Assembly (NCBI GenBank): GCA_029964075.1
Contig: CM057135.1
Location: 21,602,863 to 21,666,862, forward strand
DNA length: 64,000 bases
Direction of reading: 5' to 3'
Source of the DNA: Patiria pectinifera
Lineage: Eukaryota > Echinodermata > Asteroidea > Valvatida > Asterinidae
The translations under genes and the position numbers were made by a program. This document shows positions 20,301 through 29,728 of the stretch, one piece after another (position 1 is the first letter of the stretch; every line of letters begins with the position of its first letter). The notes beneath the pieces were generated by a model, which ran no database searches, was not told the origin of the DNA, and saw nothing but the letters and a program-made list of their open reading frames with translations.

Positions 20301-23300
20301 ACTCAAGACGCAAAAGGGTGGAAAGAATGCGTTGAAACAATTTGCCTGTGCCTCGATCAAGTTTGCCACACGAGTGCAGCTAAGTAAGCGCTGAATCTGA
20401 GTAGTGGAACCATCACCAGAGCACTTCGTACCAGTGGGCAGCGAAAGGCAGTAGCACGTGGAAAGGTGGCCCCTCGACTGAGACGGAAGGTTACCGATTT
20501 CTATCTTCGTCAAGATATTTCAAGACCGCTACCCATGAAAAGATACGCTACGAAGCATGGACCGGGGCATGTGATGCAGATGTCGATGCGTGCAGCACAC
20601 CTCTTATTTCAATCCGAAAACCGTGGAGAGAAAATAGGCTACACAAAATTCACGTATTTGAGGCCCAAAAATGTTCGATTGCTCTCCAAGGTACACCATG
20701 AAGTGTGCGTTTGCGTATACTGCACTAACATCAAGTATAAGCTTCTCGTTATCAACCGGGCTATTGACGCCACCTCCAGTACTTCGAGGAAAATGACCGA
20801 TGAGTTGGTGTTCACAGATGGCCTCCTTTGTCCAGTATCAGATGCCGAAAGATTCCACAAAGGAGAGTGTGTTTTTGGTTCCTGTGGTAAATGTGGTAAC
20901 CACGGCGACAGTATCCGAAAAATGTACAAAGATGTCACCCAGAAATCCAACGGAAACTACACTTGGCTACATTGGGAAAGGGAAGAAGTAGTTGAAGGAA
21001 AGGCACGCCGTGTCCTGAAAACTAAGCAAGGGTCAATGAAAACCATGGTAGATGAAATGATCAGGGATACCGAAAAACCTGTCCAGGGTGTGTCTTTTGT
21101 TAAGCACTTGTTCACTGCACGATGGCAGCAGAGGCAGTATGCGGGTTTGCGGGAGAATCTTCCGGAAAACTGGGTGTTGATGATCATGGATTTCGGGCAG
21201 AATAGAAAGGTCTTTTATCAGGATGAGGTAAAGGCGGCTTTTTTTGGCCAACGACAAATAACTATGCATCCGATAGTCGCGTATTACAGGTGCAACAATA
21301 CCCTTGTTCGGGATTCCATCATCTATTTGTCTGATGACATCAACCACGATTACCATGCTTTTCAGCATTATCTCAACCTGGCGTCACGGCACATTGCTGG
21401 GAAAATGCCTGTAGAGAGAGAGGTCATTTGGAGTGATGGCTGTCAAAGCCAGTACAAGGGAAAGGGAACATTTGCAGACCTCAGCCTTTCGTCTGTCACA
21501 AGAGAAAGAAACTACTACGGATCGGAGCACGGGAAGGGAGAAGGAGATGTGGAGATTGGCGTCATTAACAGAGCAGTGGATCGTGCGATACTTGGCCGCA
21601 AAGTTGTAATCAACTCGGCCAAGGACATGTGGGAGTGGTGCTCGGAAAATATTGCCAGTGACGAAACCTACTCGAAGCGCACTTTCGTCTACGTGGGCAA
21701 GAGCGAAATCCAACGAGAGAGACCAGAAACAGAAGTGACGACTCTGAAAGGGTCTCGAGGGTTCCATCAGTTCCAGGTTTTGGGCCCCTACCAGCTTAAT
21801 GTCAGGAGACTATCTTGCTTTTGTGTGCATTGTCTAGCTGGCAAAGCAAGATTGTGCAAAAATGCAAGTTACACCACTGGTGATTTCAAGGTGAAGCGGC
21901 TGATGCTACAGGGCAAGGAAAAGGCTAGCCAGAATCAAAATGGTAAAGAACAAACCTTTGGTAATTACTTAATTAGTGGTGGCATTTTTGCCATACATTT
22001 TCACATCGCTGATTGCATATCGTATTCGTAATCATTGCCCTCCTTGTGCACAAGTTTTGACTTAAACAAATAGTTTTACAAGATGCTAAACACACTTACA
22101 CACTTCCAGTGACGAACTAACTCATCTGTTTATCACGCTGCGCACCAATCTGTCTAAAGGTATGATACATCTTTGGTAGTGCTGACAATATGTCTCAGAC
22201 AGTATTCATACTTTGTGTGATTCAACATATATATGAAATAATAAACCTGTGAAAGTTTCAGCCGATCCGTCATCTGAGTCACGAGAAAAAATGTGAAAAA
22301 CCATTCTTCTTTCAACAGTGATTCTTTCAGATGAAAACTGAAGACTTTTGTTTTTGGTAATTACCAATGATGTATCGGCCTTTAAGTTTCGCACTGCATT
22401 TAAAATCGTATTCAATGGATTTTTATAAAACTGGCATCCTGTTGCATCCTGATCTTAATCATTCTTCGTTTTAGCGTAGCCCCTACCCCTTAAAAATCCT
22501 TACCTTGTGTCGTTATTCACTCTCTCCATGTGTCAGTAGCGAGAACAGTGACGGAAGTTGTGCCTTCAGCTGCCGCTGACACCCCAGCATCGGTACCAGA
22601 TGCGTCTCAGGCGGCATCCACGTCCGGCCTCAACACTTTGCGAGATGTCCCAGATGCAACAGGCAATTTATTATACATGTTTACCATTCTAAAAACATTA
22701 TTCTTGACTAACTAAACCCAAAAAGAAGGTTCATGCTTTCCGTGAATGCAAATGCGGTAAATGCAACACATTTTCCGTGAATGTTTAAAGCGATGTGAAC
22801 GTTCGCAGAAAAAAAAAAGTATTACGTCTAAGTCGCGTAAAGCATGAAACTTTTTTTTACACCCTTACTCTAAAATGTTTTACTATAGATCCCGAGATGC
22901 CAATTGTTCCTCAAGAAGGAGACTTCATTGCTTGCAAGTTACTGGGGCGCCGTGGCTCTTCCGACTGGTATTTAGCAAAGGTAGTGTAATCTTACAGTTT
23001 GGGTACGTTCAGACAGCGTTTCAGTTATCCGGTTAAAACGGTTTAGCGAATTTAAAGCGCTGTCTATACCGAACAGTAATTACTGTGCCCGTTTCTGCTT
23101 TTCTTCACAGGTGATGGAAGTATCGGAGAAGTCGATGCTTCTTTCCTACCTGTCCAAGTCGGGATCCTATTACGTCTGGCCTGACAAAGATGACGTCTCA
23201 TGGGAGACGCAAGAGTAACTATCTCTGTCATGTGAAGCCAGAATGGGCAATGATCGGCAGCCGAGTTAAGATGTCTCTTGGAGCCGAAGATCACAGGCGC

Positions 23301-26300
23301 TGTGTTGAAGCGCATACCAAATCAAACAGCCGTCCTTAAAGTTGAAATTATGAATTGCAATTGTGAATTGCATTGTATTGCCAGTGTTTAATAACTGCAT
23401 TCTAGATCGATTTCCAGTGCAGTTTTTTACTGCAATTTGCACAATGTTTTGATGTCGTTTCCTTGTCTTTAACGTTTGACAAAATGTTGGAAGAATGTGG
23501 CGTCATGTTATTGATATTTGACAAAAAAAATGATTCGCCGTTTTGCGATAATTGTTTTAGGAGTTTAATGAAGAGTTGATGAAATTTGTGATGTAGCTTG
23601 ATGCAGTTCAAGTTCACTCCACTGATAAACTGACCAGGGATTTGTACTTTGCTTGTGAAATTGAAGCTGGAATTGTTCAGTATAAGGTTTATCTTTGATG
23701 TTTGAATAGTAAAACGCAAGAAACGACCGTATAACAGTTTGACAGTGTTAAAATGGCTCATAAAATATCTCAAAAAAGAACATTTCAAAATTTTGCTGAC
23801 AATATAACGATGTATTTCCATTATCTTAAAATTTGACAATGTCTGAAAATAATCGTTGTACAACGTCGTTGATACATGTATCCTTCAAAAAAAGTGTGGT
23901 TAGCCATTTCATGAAAAAATATGTCAACTTCAATTAAGAAACGGAGTTGTCACTTGGCCAAATGTTTGGCACCAGAAACTGAAAAAGGAATTTGTACTTT
24001 GCTTCCAGTGTGGAATTTGGCTCAAACTTGTCAGGATAAATCGTTTATCAGCGATACGTTGTGAAGAGTAACCTTGTCGCATGAAACTACTGCACGACGT
24101 TTTGAGACAGCAAACATTAACGTTCAATTATTCTTGTTATTTGCGAGTGGACATTTTTGCTTATGTCTAAAATTTAAGTGTTTATAATATAAGCCCGGTT
24201 CATACTTCACGCGAATGCGAACGCGAAACGAATTTGACGTCATGAAACATTCGCTGCGAAGGTGCGCGCAATGTGTTCAACTTTTGCGAATTTGCAGCGC
24301 GAATATTTGGGGTTGACGTCATAAATTCGCTTCGCATTTGCATTCGCGTGAAGAATGAAAAGGACTTTAGTTTCAAACGTTATTAAATCATTACCATTAA
24401 AATGTAACATACGTGCTTGCAACGTTTTCCTTATTCAGTGGTGACGTAATTTGTATCTCAAATTTGGCAGCGCGCCATGCCACATCCTCTTGGACTGTTG
24501 AACTAACTGATTTGCTAAGAATCCGTAGTGCAATTTGCAGCTTCGGAAGACGTCTTTTTAGGCCATTGTAGGCAGTCCAAAATTCTCCGATTTCAGGACG
24601 ATTTTACAAATACAACCTACTAGGTCAGAGTTAAAAGGGATTTTGACCATTTACAATTAAGATAACTTAACAACCAGTTACGTTTCCCTAAAAAAAGAAA
24701 AAAAAGTTCTTTTAATCTTTGCTTCAATTCCTGGTAAGGCCTACGAAATCAGTGACAATTGAATGACGTTTGCAAATATTCACCAAGTCAGACATTGGAC
24801 AATAGGCCAATTATTGAACTCTGTAGGCTAAACGAGAGTGGAAGGAAACGCGAGTCAAAGTGTTTCAAAAACAAAGTTTCAAAGTGTTTCGTAATTAATC
24901 TGGGATCTAAATATTCTAAACTGACCTCGGTGTACATCGTTTGTGACGCTACAGACTAAACAGCCCCTACATCGTTTGAAGAGGATGTAGCACCGGGTTA
25001 CGACGGAGCCTATTTTGTGTAAGGTGCGAACGTCCTGAACGTCACTGTGAGTCCGTCAAAAAATTCGAACGTTATTAAAATTCCGTCAAATATGACGTTC
25101 GAAATAGCGAGGTTCTAGAGAATCAGCCTTTTCTACAAAGCCAGCTTAGTTGATTATTTTTGGGATATGGAAGGTAGGTGGGAAGGCCGTTACGCGGGGG
25201 GAATTTATATCCCATTGGATTCACAACAAAAATGTGAGATGATTTTTTTTTCTAAGTTCCGTCAATTTTACCAACTTTTTCAAAGTCTCTGAGAACTTAC
25301 ATCGGCTACTTTGCAATTTCACAAGTCCGATTACAACAAAGGGGGACCCTTGGTATCCACATCAAACCACAGAATAATGTTGCCACTGTTTATTTTCATC
25401 GTGCTTTACTTACTTCAACCTTGCCACCCAAACAAAATATACACGATCTTGTCTTTATTTGTTGGTTTTTACAAACTGCAAGGCACATGTTGCCATTCAC
25501 AATGCCTTTGGACTGTGTGGAATGCGTTTTGAAAATTGACAATCGAGGTTGTGCAGTTGTCCACTTTTTATGAAACCTGCCAGGACCATTTGGTGGGGAT
25601 TCAAAAAGTTCCAATCCCACCAAACAAATGTATGTGGTATTCATGGAATAATATGTAAAAACTGTAATGATTAATTAGCACTTCAGCATTAATACAATTA
25701 GGAATTACAATTTGGGGGGACATTACTTTTTGTCCTCTTTTTAGAGACTTTTGGGTCGTTTTATAAACTTGGTGTCCAAAAGTGTGATATTTTGTGCCCC
25801 TATTGCACCTAACCTGAGTGCAATTTGACATGGAAATATAATTGACTTCAAACTTTGTTATTTGTTTAGCGGGCATTACATAGTCACTGTTGGATGAAGA
25901 AGGCATTAAAGAATGTGTTCTAAATTAACAAAATAGTATGTCAGATGTAATAGGGACACCAAAAGTCCTTCCCTACTAAGGCAGAGTTATACTGAAGATA
26001 AGCATTCTTTCCAAACAAACTCAAAGCATCCGTTCAAAATAACATCCTTTATTAAATTTGACATTTAAAGTATCTTGTTACTTCTAGGTGGAGCGAAGTT
26101 GAGTGTAAGGGCTTGTCGTGTTGTTCTGGAAGAAGATGGTACTCAGATAGACGACGACGAGGTACTCATGGCTGTACAGTCGCAAACCTTGATGTTACTT
26201 GGCAGTGAGGAGCAGTTGACGAGTTGACCACCTCCATTGAGCAGAATAGGGTTCATCCAGAAAGCACTGCATCATGCCTATCAACTGAGAAACCTCCAAG

Positions 26301-29300
26301 CATCTGCCCAAGTAAGTTTTATCTCAGTTCATGGTGTTGTTTTGAACAAATTTTAAATAGCACACAATCATTGCTCAACAAAATTTTAAGGATGCATAGC
26401 AAATCTGTTTTATTTTTGGCGAGGGGCATTATGTATAATAGGCAGGGGCGTCTTCATGTAAATTTCAAGCAAATGCATTTTTTCCCAAGCAAAAAAAAAG
26501 AAAATAATTGGCAAGAGGTGAAAGGCAATATGCAACAATTGTAAAAATAAAAAAACAAAACTACCTAATTATGTTGAAATACCTTGCTTTACTGTGACTG
26601 GCATGAAGTGAATTATAGTATTAGGCATCCTGTGAAATCATGGCACCCGGTGTGCTGTTATTTTCAACAAAGAATTTTTTTTTTAAATACTGCCCCCAAA
26701 TTACTAACTTTGGAAAGATTTCCATTTCTGGCCATCACTTGTTACCAAGTGCACAAACCATATATGAGACTGGTCTAAATGTTTTTCAATTAACTTATCA
26801 TTCAATATTTTCCCTGCTGAATTTGACTTTTAGGACATATACGATCACTTTCTGATGGGTAATTAGTAATGGGCATAAAGAAAACATTCAGATATTCTAT
26901 TGGCTTCACTGGAAGTGTGTTTTTCTCCAGACCTAACAAAAAATTATTTTGGAACTGAAATGTCTGAAATAAGTTTCTACATTTTTCTTCCTCGTCAGCT
27001 TATAGATCCAGCTCCGATGATGTTAAACTTCCCGATTTTAGTACCTTTTTGGCTGACAAACTGGCATCTGGCCAAGCAAAAGCAGTGTGGAGTAAGCTGA
27101 TCGATGAGAGTGCACACTTCTTCATGACGAAGTACCCGGAACTCAGTTCAGCGGGGAACTACAAGTCCATTGGTCAGAAGATGTTTGCCTCATATCCATC
27201 TATACAGCATGAGGGTAACGAACCCTGGGTAATTATCAAGTCACAGTATTATATTGGCATACATGTATAGCACTTTGAATTGGGTATCAAAGGACTTTAC
27301 AATTCGGCAATTCACGGTACTTGAACGTGTTATAGTCGAGACCATCACAAGACCTGTGACACTAGACTAGACATAGGTAACAGGTTTGCAACCCCCTCCC
27401 CCTCTCTTTGAGGGTTAAGAGGTCTCGACTACAACACCGATCAGGAGTCAAGTAATATGTGCCATATTTGCACAAGAGGAGTGGGACCTACTTACATGTT
27501 TGTTCTGGATATGGATTCTATTAATTGGATTCATCGGACTTCACAGTTTGCTACTGTTTGACTCTGTTGAATTTGCAAGGGTGCAGATAAATTTGGTTTT
27601 CGGGAAATTTTGTTTTAAGAAGCTCCTTTTTTGTGTCTTGAATTTTACCATTGATCCAGTAGGCCTACTCTTTGTTACAGTCCTACTTTAACAGATGCCT
27701 CAGCCAAAAAATACGGCATATCAGATGGACCCTAAAGAGGAAGAGTGATGACAGTGCACACGAACAGCCAAAAAAGAGATGTGCATTTGCCGAGATGCCT
27801 GACTCAGTCCACTTGCAAGCAGAACAACCATCAAGCAAGGAACTGGAGGAGCACACCAATACCATACAAAAGGAAATGGAGAAAGGTCATCCAAACTCGG
27901 CCCACATCCGTCTTCTTCTAAAGGAGAGTTTTGGAGACAGAAGAAGATGGATGACCACCATTGGCAGCGGACAACTTCAGCCAATTGTCGTGAAATATCC
28001 GTGCTTTGAACTGGGAGAATTTGTAAGTTGAAGTTTTCAGCTTATGCTTTTGCTACTTTTGTTTACATTTTCAGAGTGAACAATAACAATTGACAAGAAT
28101 GGGATAACAACCTGCAACCAGTTGGTTCAATCTCCACTCGCATCAATTTTCTTCATTTGCTCTAAAAATTTATGTAAATTTTCTAGCTACTGTCCGGTTT
28201 TGTTTATTTGATAACTACACGTATAGTAATACTATCCTGCTAAAACATCTTCTAAAAATACTTTCGGAAACGAAACAAACAATCACAATTGTAAAAAAAG
28301 AAAAGGACAAGCAACCCCAGCTTGGCTTGCTGTATGTCACTGTCATGGATTTTGCACAAACAAATATGGAATCGTTAAACCAGAAAAAAATATTAAGTAA
28401 ACCATTTGCCCATAAGGTTTGAATAACGTCCGGTGCACTTACTGTTTTTCACATGTTCTCATTCAACATTTAAACTCTCCAGACTAAATAATGTTGCTGA
28501 GGCACGTGATACCCTCAGTTTGATGTATACCTTTGTGCCATTCTTGCCCACTGTTAATGATGTACATATGCTGGACATCTTTTATGTGACCAACCACAAG
28601 CTTGCACCAAGTCGTGTTACTCAGTAACAGTATTAGGTGTTGAATGTGAGCGTTAAATAAAACAAGTTGCACCAGACGTCATTTAAACCTTATGTGCAAT
28701 TGTCGTATTACTAGGTTCATGTTACACCTTGCTCAGAAAAGTAAGACGAAAGCCAAAAGTGATGTTGTTCTTATTTTCAAGGTTCTTGCCGAGTTCTGCA
28801 TGATTATCAAAACCCCGCTGGAAACACTGCAGAAACGAGCAATGGCACTCTTGGATACAGTTCAGAAGATGACTGAAGGCCAACAGGTAAAAACAATTTA
28901 GTAATCGAAAGGAATATGTGGTTCTTTCAGGCATTTAGCCCTAAAAGCGCTGTGTTGTTTTGTTTGTTTGCTTTTTTTTTTCCTTTTTCCTCCTGGCCGG
29001 GCGGGGGGATTAAAATTCTGCCCCCGTCCCAAAATATCCCCAAACAATAATGCATTTAAAAAAATTAAGTATGAAATTTAGGATACCAATTATAATTGAT
29101 GTTCAAACTTTCATTTCAATTAATTGAAGGGTGTTATACACTATTTGGCAAAATATCCGTGCACCATGTTCTGAGGATGCAAGGGGAAGGATTCCACCCC
29201 CTTAACCCCCACCCCCCCCCCCAGCTCTGTGAGGGTCAAGTTTCATGCCATTTTTTGTTGACCATTATATGTTGCATTTTCAGAGAGACTACAAAAGGAA

Positions 29301-29728
29301 AGGCAACAACAGTAATGTCATGCGTATCATTTGATGCATGGGCGAGCAGAATGCAGACGTTAAAACAATAACAAAAAATGCTCATGAAGGATTGATGTGC
29401 TACACCATACACCTCACATGTATTGAATGTTGTGCGCATATGTGCTAACTGAATTACCGAGGGTTTAGTGCTTGCTTAAGGAAGTTAAAATTGAGCTTTA
29501 ATTATCCGCGTCACTTGATTGTGACTCAAGTATAAAAGATGGTCTCTTTATTCCAGAATACCAGAATATTTTTCTCTTTGTTTATAATTTACAGTCTTTT
29601 ATTCCATTACAATTTTCCGTTTGTTTTTAATTTACTAGGGACCTCTGGAGATGATCGATGCAGTTTTGTACATCGAACAATATTCAAAATTCGACCGAGG
29701 CAAAGGAGCTAAACAAGGAGTGTCTTGA
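17244..29728 (+). CDS. CIDE-N and SAMD3-like domain gene (split, six exons supported)
   Basis: I model exons at 17244-17331, 26088-26311, 26999-27228, 27681-28022, about 28715-28886 and 29639-29728. Junction phases agree for 1-2, 2-3, 3-4 and 5-6; an exon between 28022 and 28715 is probably missing from the model. Exons 1 and 2 together give a CIDE-N domain, the ubiquitin-fold interaction domain of DFF40/DFF45 and CIDE proteins. Exons 3 and 4 carry a region like the uncharacterised animal SAMD3-like proteins. Later exons are helical. One frame change lies in exon 2 near 26190-26223, so the copy may be broken or misassembled. The gene follows copy B closely, on the same strand. Role unknown. 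Confidence 0.6.
17803..17821. repeat. Left arm of a 19-bp perfect inverted repeat
   Basis: TTGCAAACGTCATTCAATT recurs in inverse orientation at 24757-24775. On the inner side both arms continue with GTCAC after a 2-base offset. The pair brackets the four-exon transposase gene, so it is a candidate terminal or subterminal repeat of that transposon (about 7 kb). Confidence 0.5.
18465..18485. repeat. Left arm of a second, imperfect inverted repeat
   Basis: TCGAACGTCATTTTTGACAG pairs, with about two mismatches over 21 bases, with the reverse complement of 25082-25102. The word TTGACGGA occurs several times near both arms. These could be subterminal binding motifs of the transposon. Confidence 0.4.
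19600..21942 (+). CDS. DDE transposase exon 1
   Basis: The exon runs from the ATG in AAAATGGCG to AATCAAAATG before GTAAAG and ends in phase 1. Reading shifts frame once near 20385-20395: the first frame ends SKR at 20394, and the second is open from SGTITRALRTSG onward. Similar basic residues on both sides suggest one original frame. Confidence 0.75.
19600..23218 (+). CDS. Unnamed DDE transposase with basic N-terminus and Tudor-like tail (four exons)
   Basis: The first 264 codons are a very basic coiled region (MASKSTYYRNKMKKREPQKY). Then follow a cysteine-rich region (CVCVYCTNIKYK; CVFGSCGKCGNHGDS), a putative RNase H-like core with IMDFGQNRKVF, LSDDINHD, IWSDGCQSQYKG and GSEHGKGEGDVEIGVINRA, and a second cysteine cluster (LSCFCVHCLAGKARLC). 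Three short 3' exons add a Tudor/SH3-like barrel (EGDFIACKLLG... WYLAK|VMEVSEKSMLLSYL... YVWP). All three intron phases agree. One frame change near 20385-20395 interrupts exon 1. I know the core as a widespread uncharacterised invertebrate family but cannot name it. It sits in the CIDE-N gene intron. Confidence 0.75.
22537..22662 (+). CDS. DDE transposase exon 2
   Basis: After a TGTGTCAG acceptor, the phase from exon 1 gives VARTVTEVVPSAAADTPASV and a serine/alanine linker ending DVPDAT. The next usable junction in the right phase is ACAG before GCAATT, which would be a GC-AG intron. That donor is weak. Confidence 0.5.
22729..22850. repeat. Short inverted-repeat element in transposase intron 2
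   Basis: GGTTCATGCTTTCCG at the left end faces AAGCATGAAAC at the right. The ends resemble those of the MITE at 24191-24367 (GGTTCATACTTCACGCG), suggesting one family. Confidence 0.4.
22889..22980 (+). CDS. DDE transposase exon 3 (first half of Tudor-like barrel)
   Basis: After a TTTACTATAG acceptor, the phase from exon 2 gives DPEMPIVPQEGDFIACKLLG and RRGSSDWYLAK, ending in phase 0 before GTAGTG. The pattern of charged/hydrophobic strands ending W-Y-L-A-K is that of Tudor or SH3-like folds. Confidence 0.6.
23111..23218 (+). CDS. DDE transposase exon 4 (second half of barrel, stop)
   Basis: After TTCTTCACAG the phase-0 reading gives VMEVSEKSMLLSYLSKSGSY, then YVWPDKDDVSWETQE and TAA. It completes the barrel begun in exon 3. 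Confidence 0.6.
   Translation: MMEVSEKSMLLSYLSKSGSYYVWPDKDDVSWETQE
24191..24367. mobile_element. MITE with AAGCCCGGTTCATACTTC-type ends
   Basis: The left end AAGCCCGGTTCATACTTCAC matches the reverse complement of the right end (AAGTCCTTTTCATTCTTCAC), and both continue GCGAATGC. It is 177 bp with no coding capacity. The superfamily is not clear. Confidence 0.7.
24757..24775. repeat. Right arm of the 19-bp perfect inverted repeat
   Basis: AATTGAATGACGTTTGCAA is the exact reverse complement of 17803-17821. It lies about 1.5 kb after the transposase stop. Confidence 0.5.
25082..25102. repeat. Right arm of the second inverted repeat
   Basis: The reverse complement starts TCGAACGTCATATTTGACGG and pairs with 18465-18485. 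It lies outside the 19-bp arm at 24757, so the two pairs may belong to nested or tandem subterminal motifs. Confidence 0.4.
26088..26311 (+). CDS. CIDE-N gene exon 2
   Basis: In the phase left by exon 1 it reads GGAKLSVRACRVVLEEDGTQ, IDDDEVLMAVQSQTLMLL, the second half of a CIDE-N domain including the LEEDGT-x-x-D signature. That frame then meets a stop at 26222. The frame that fits exon 3 in phase is VDELTTSIEQNRVHPESTAS to SICP, so one indel near 26190-26223 is inferred. Confidence 0.65.
26999..27228 (+). CDS. CIDE-N gene exon 3 (SAMD3-like region)
   Basis: After a CTTCCTCGTCAG acceptor the phase from exon 2 gives TYRSSSDDVKLPDFSTFLAD, then HFFMTKYPELSSAGNYKSIG and QKMFASYPSIQHEGNEPW before GTAATT. 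The pattern Y-P-x...Y-x-x-I/V-x-x-x-x-x-x-x-Y-P-x-I...G-x-x-x-W is that of SAMD3-like proteins. Confidence 0.65.
27327..27437. mobile_element. Small MITE in the CIDE-N gene intron 3
   Basis: The ends GTGTTATAGTCGAGACC and GGTCTCGACTACAACAC are inverted copies with one mismatch, 111 bp overall. It has no coding capacity. Confidence 0.65.
27681..28022 (+). CDS. CIDE-N gene exon 4 (SAMD3-like region, continued)
   Basis: After TTTGTTACAG it reads SYFNRCLSQKIRHIRWTLKR in phase 0, then a lysine-rich linker (EQPKKRCAF), a helical stretch (SSKELEEHTNTIQKEMEKG) and RRRWMTTIGSGQL...KYPCFELGEF before GTAAGT. The K-x-x-x-x-R-x-x-L-K-R and YPCFE motifs recur in SAMD3-like proteins. Confidence 0.7.
28715..28886 (+). 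CDS. CIDE-N gene, candidate exon 5
   Basis: Between a TTACTAG acceptor and a CAACAG/GTAAAA donor it reads FMLHLAQKSKTKAKSDVVLI, then a helical stretch ending VQKMTEGQQ in phase 0. The incoming phase does not match exon 4 directly, so a further exon between them is likely. Confidence 0.45.
29639..29728 (+). CDS. CIDE-N gene, last exon
   Basis: After a TTTACTAG acceptor it reads GPLEMIDAVLYIEQYSKFDR, GKGAKQGVS and TGA in the phase left by the preceding candidate exon. Confidence 0.45.
   Translation, partial: GPLEMIDAVLYIEQYSKFDRGKGAKQGVS

Larger units (their letters stand above)
23219..26087. other. Second part of the CIDE-N gene intron
   Basis: No supported gene. The stretch is AT-rich and holds a MITE (24191-24367), the right arms of two inverted repeats (24757-24775, 25082-25102) and a repeated CGAACGTTATTAAAA word (17990 and 25066, direct). 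It ends in a TTGTTACTTCTAG acceptor at 26087. Confidence 0.5.

Noticed and set aside
23007-23074. Small inverted words (AGACAGCG/CGCTGTCT) in transposase intron 3
   Set aside because: Only about 8-10 bases pair and the ends do not align well, so a MITE is not claimed.
28433-28627. Frame reading LNNVAEARDTLSLMYTFVPF, possible extra exon of the CIDE-N gene
   Set aside because: The acceptor phase does not fit exon 4 and the donor is not evident, so it is not included in the model.
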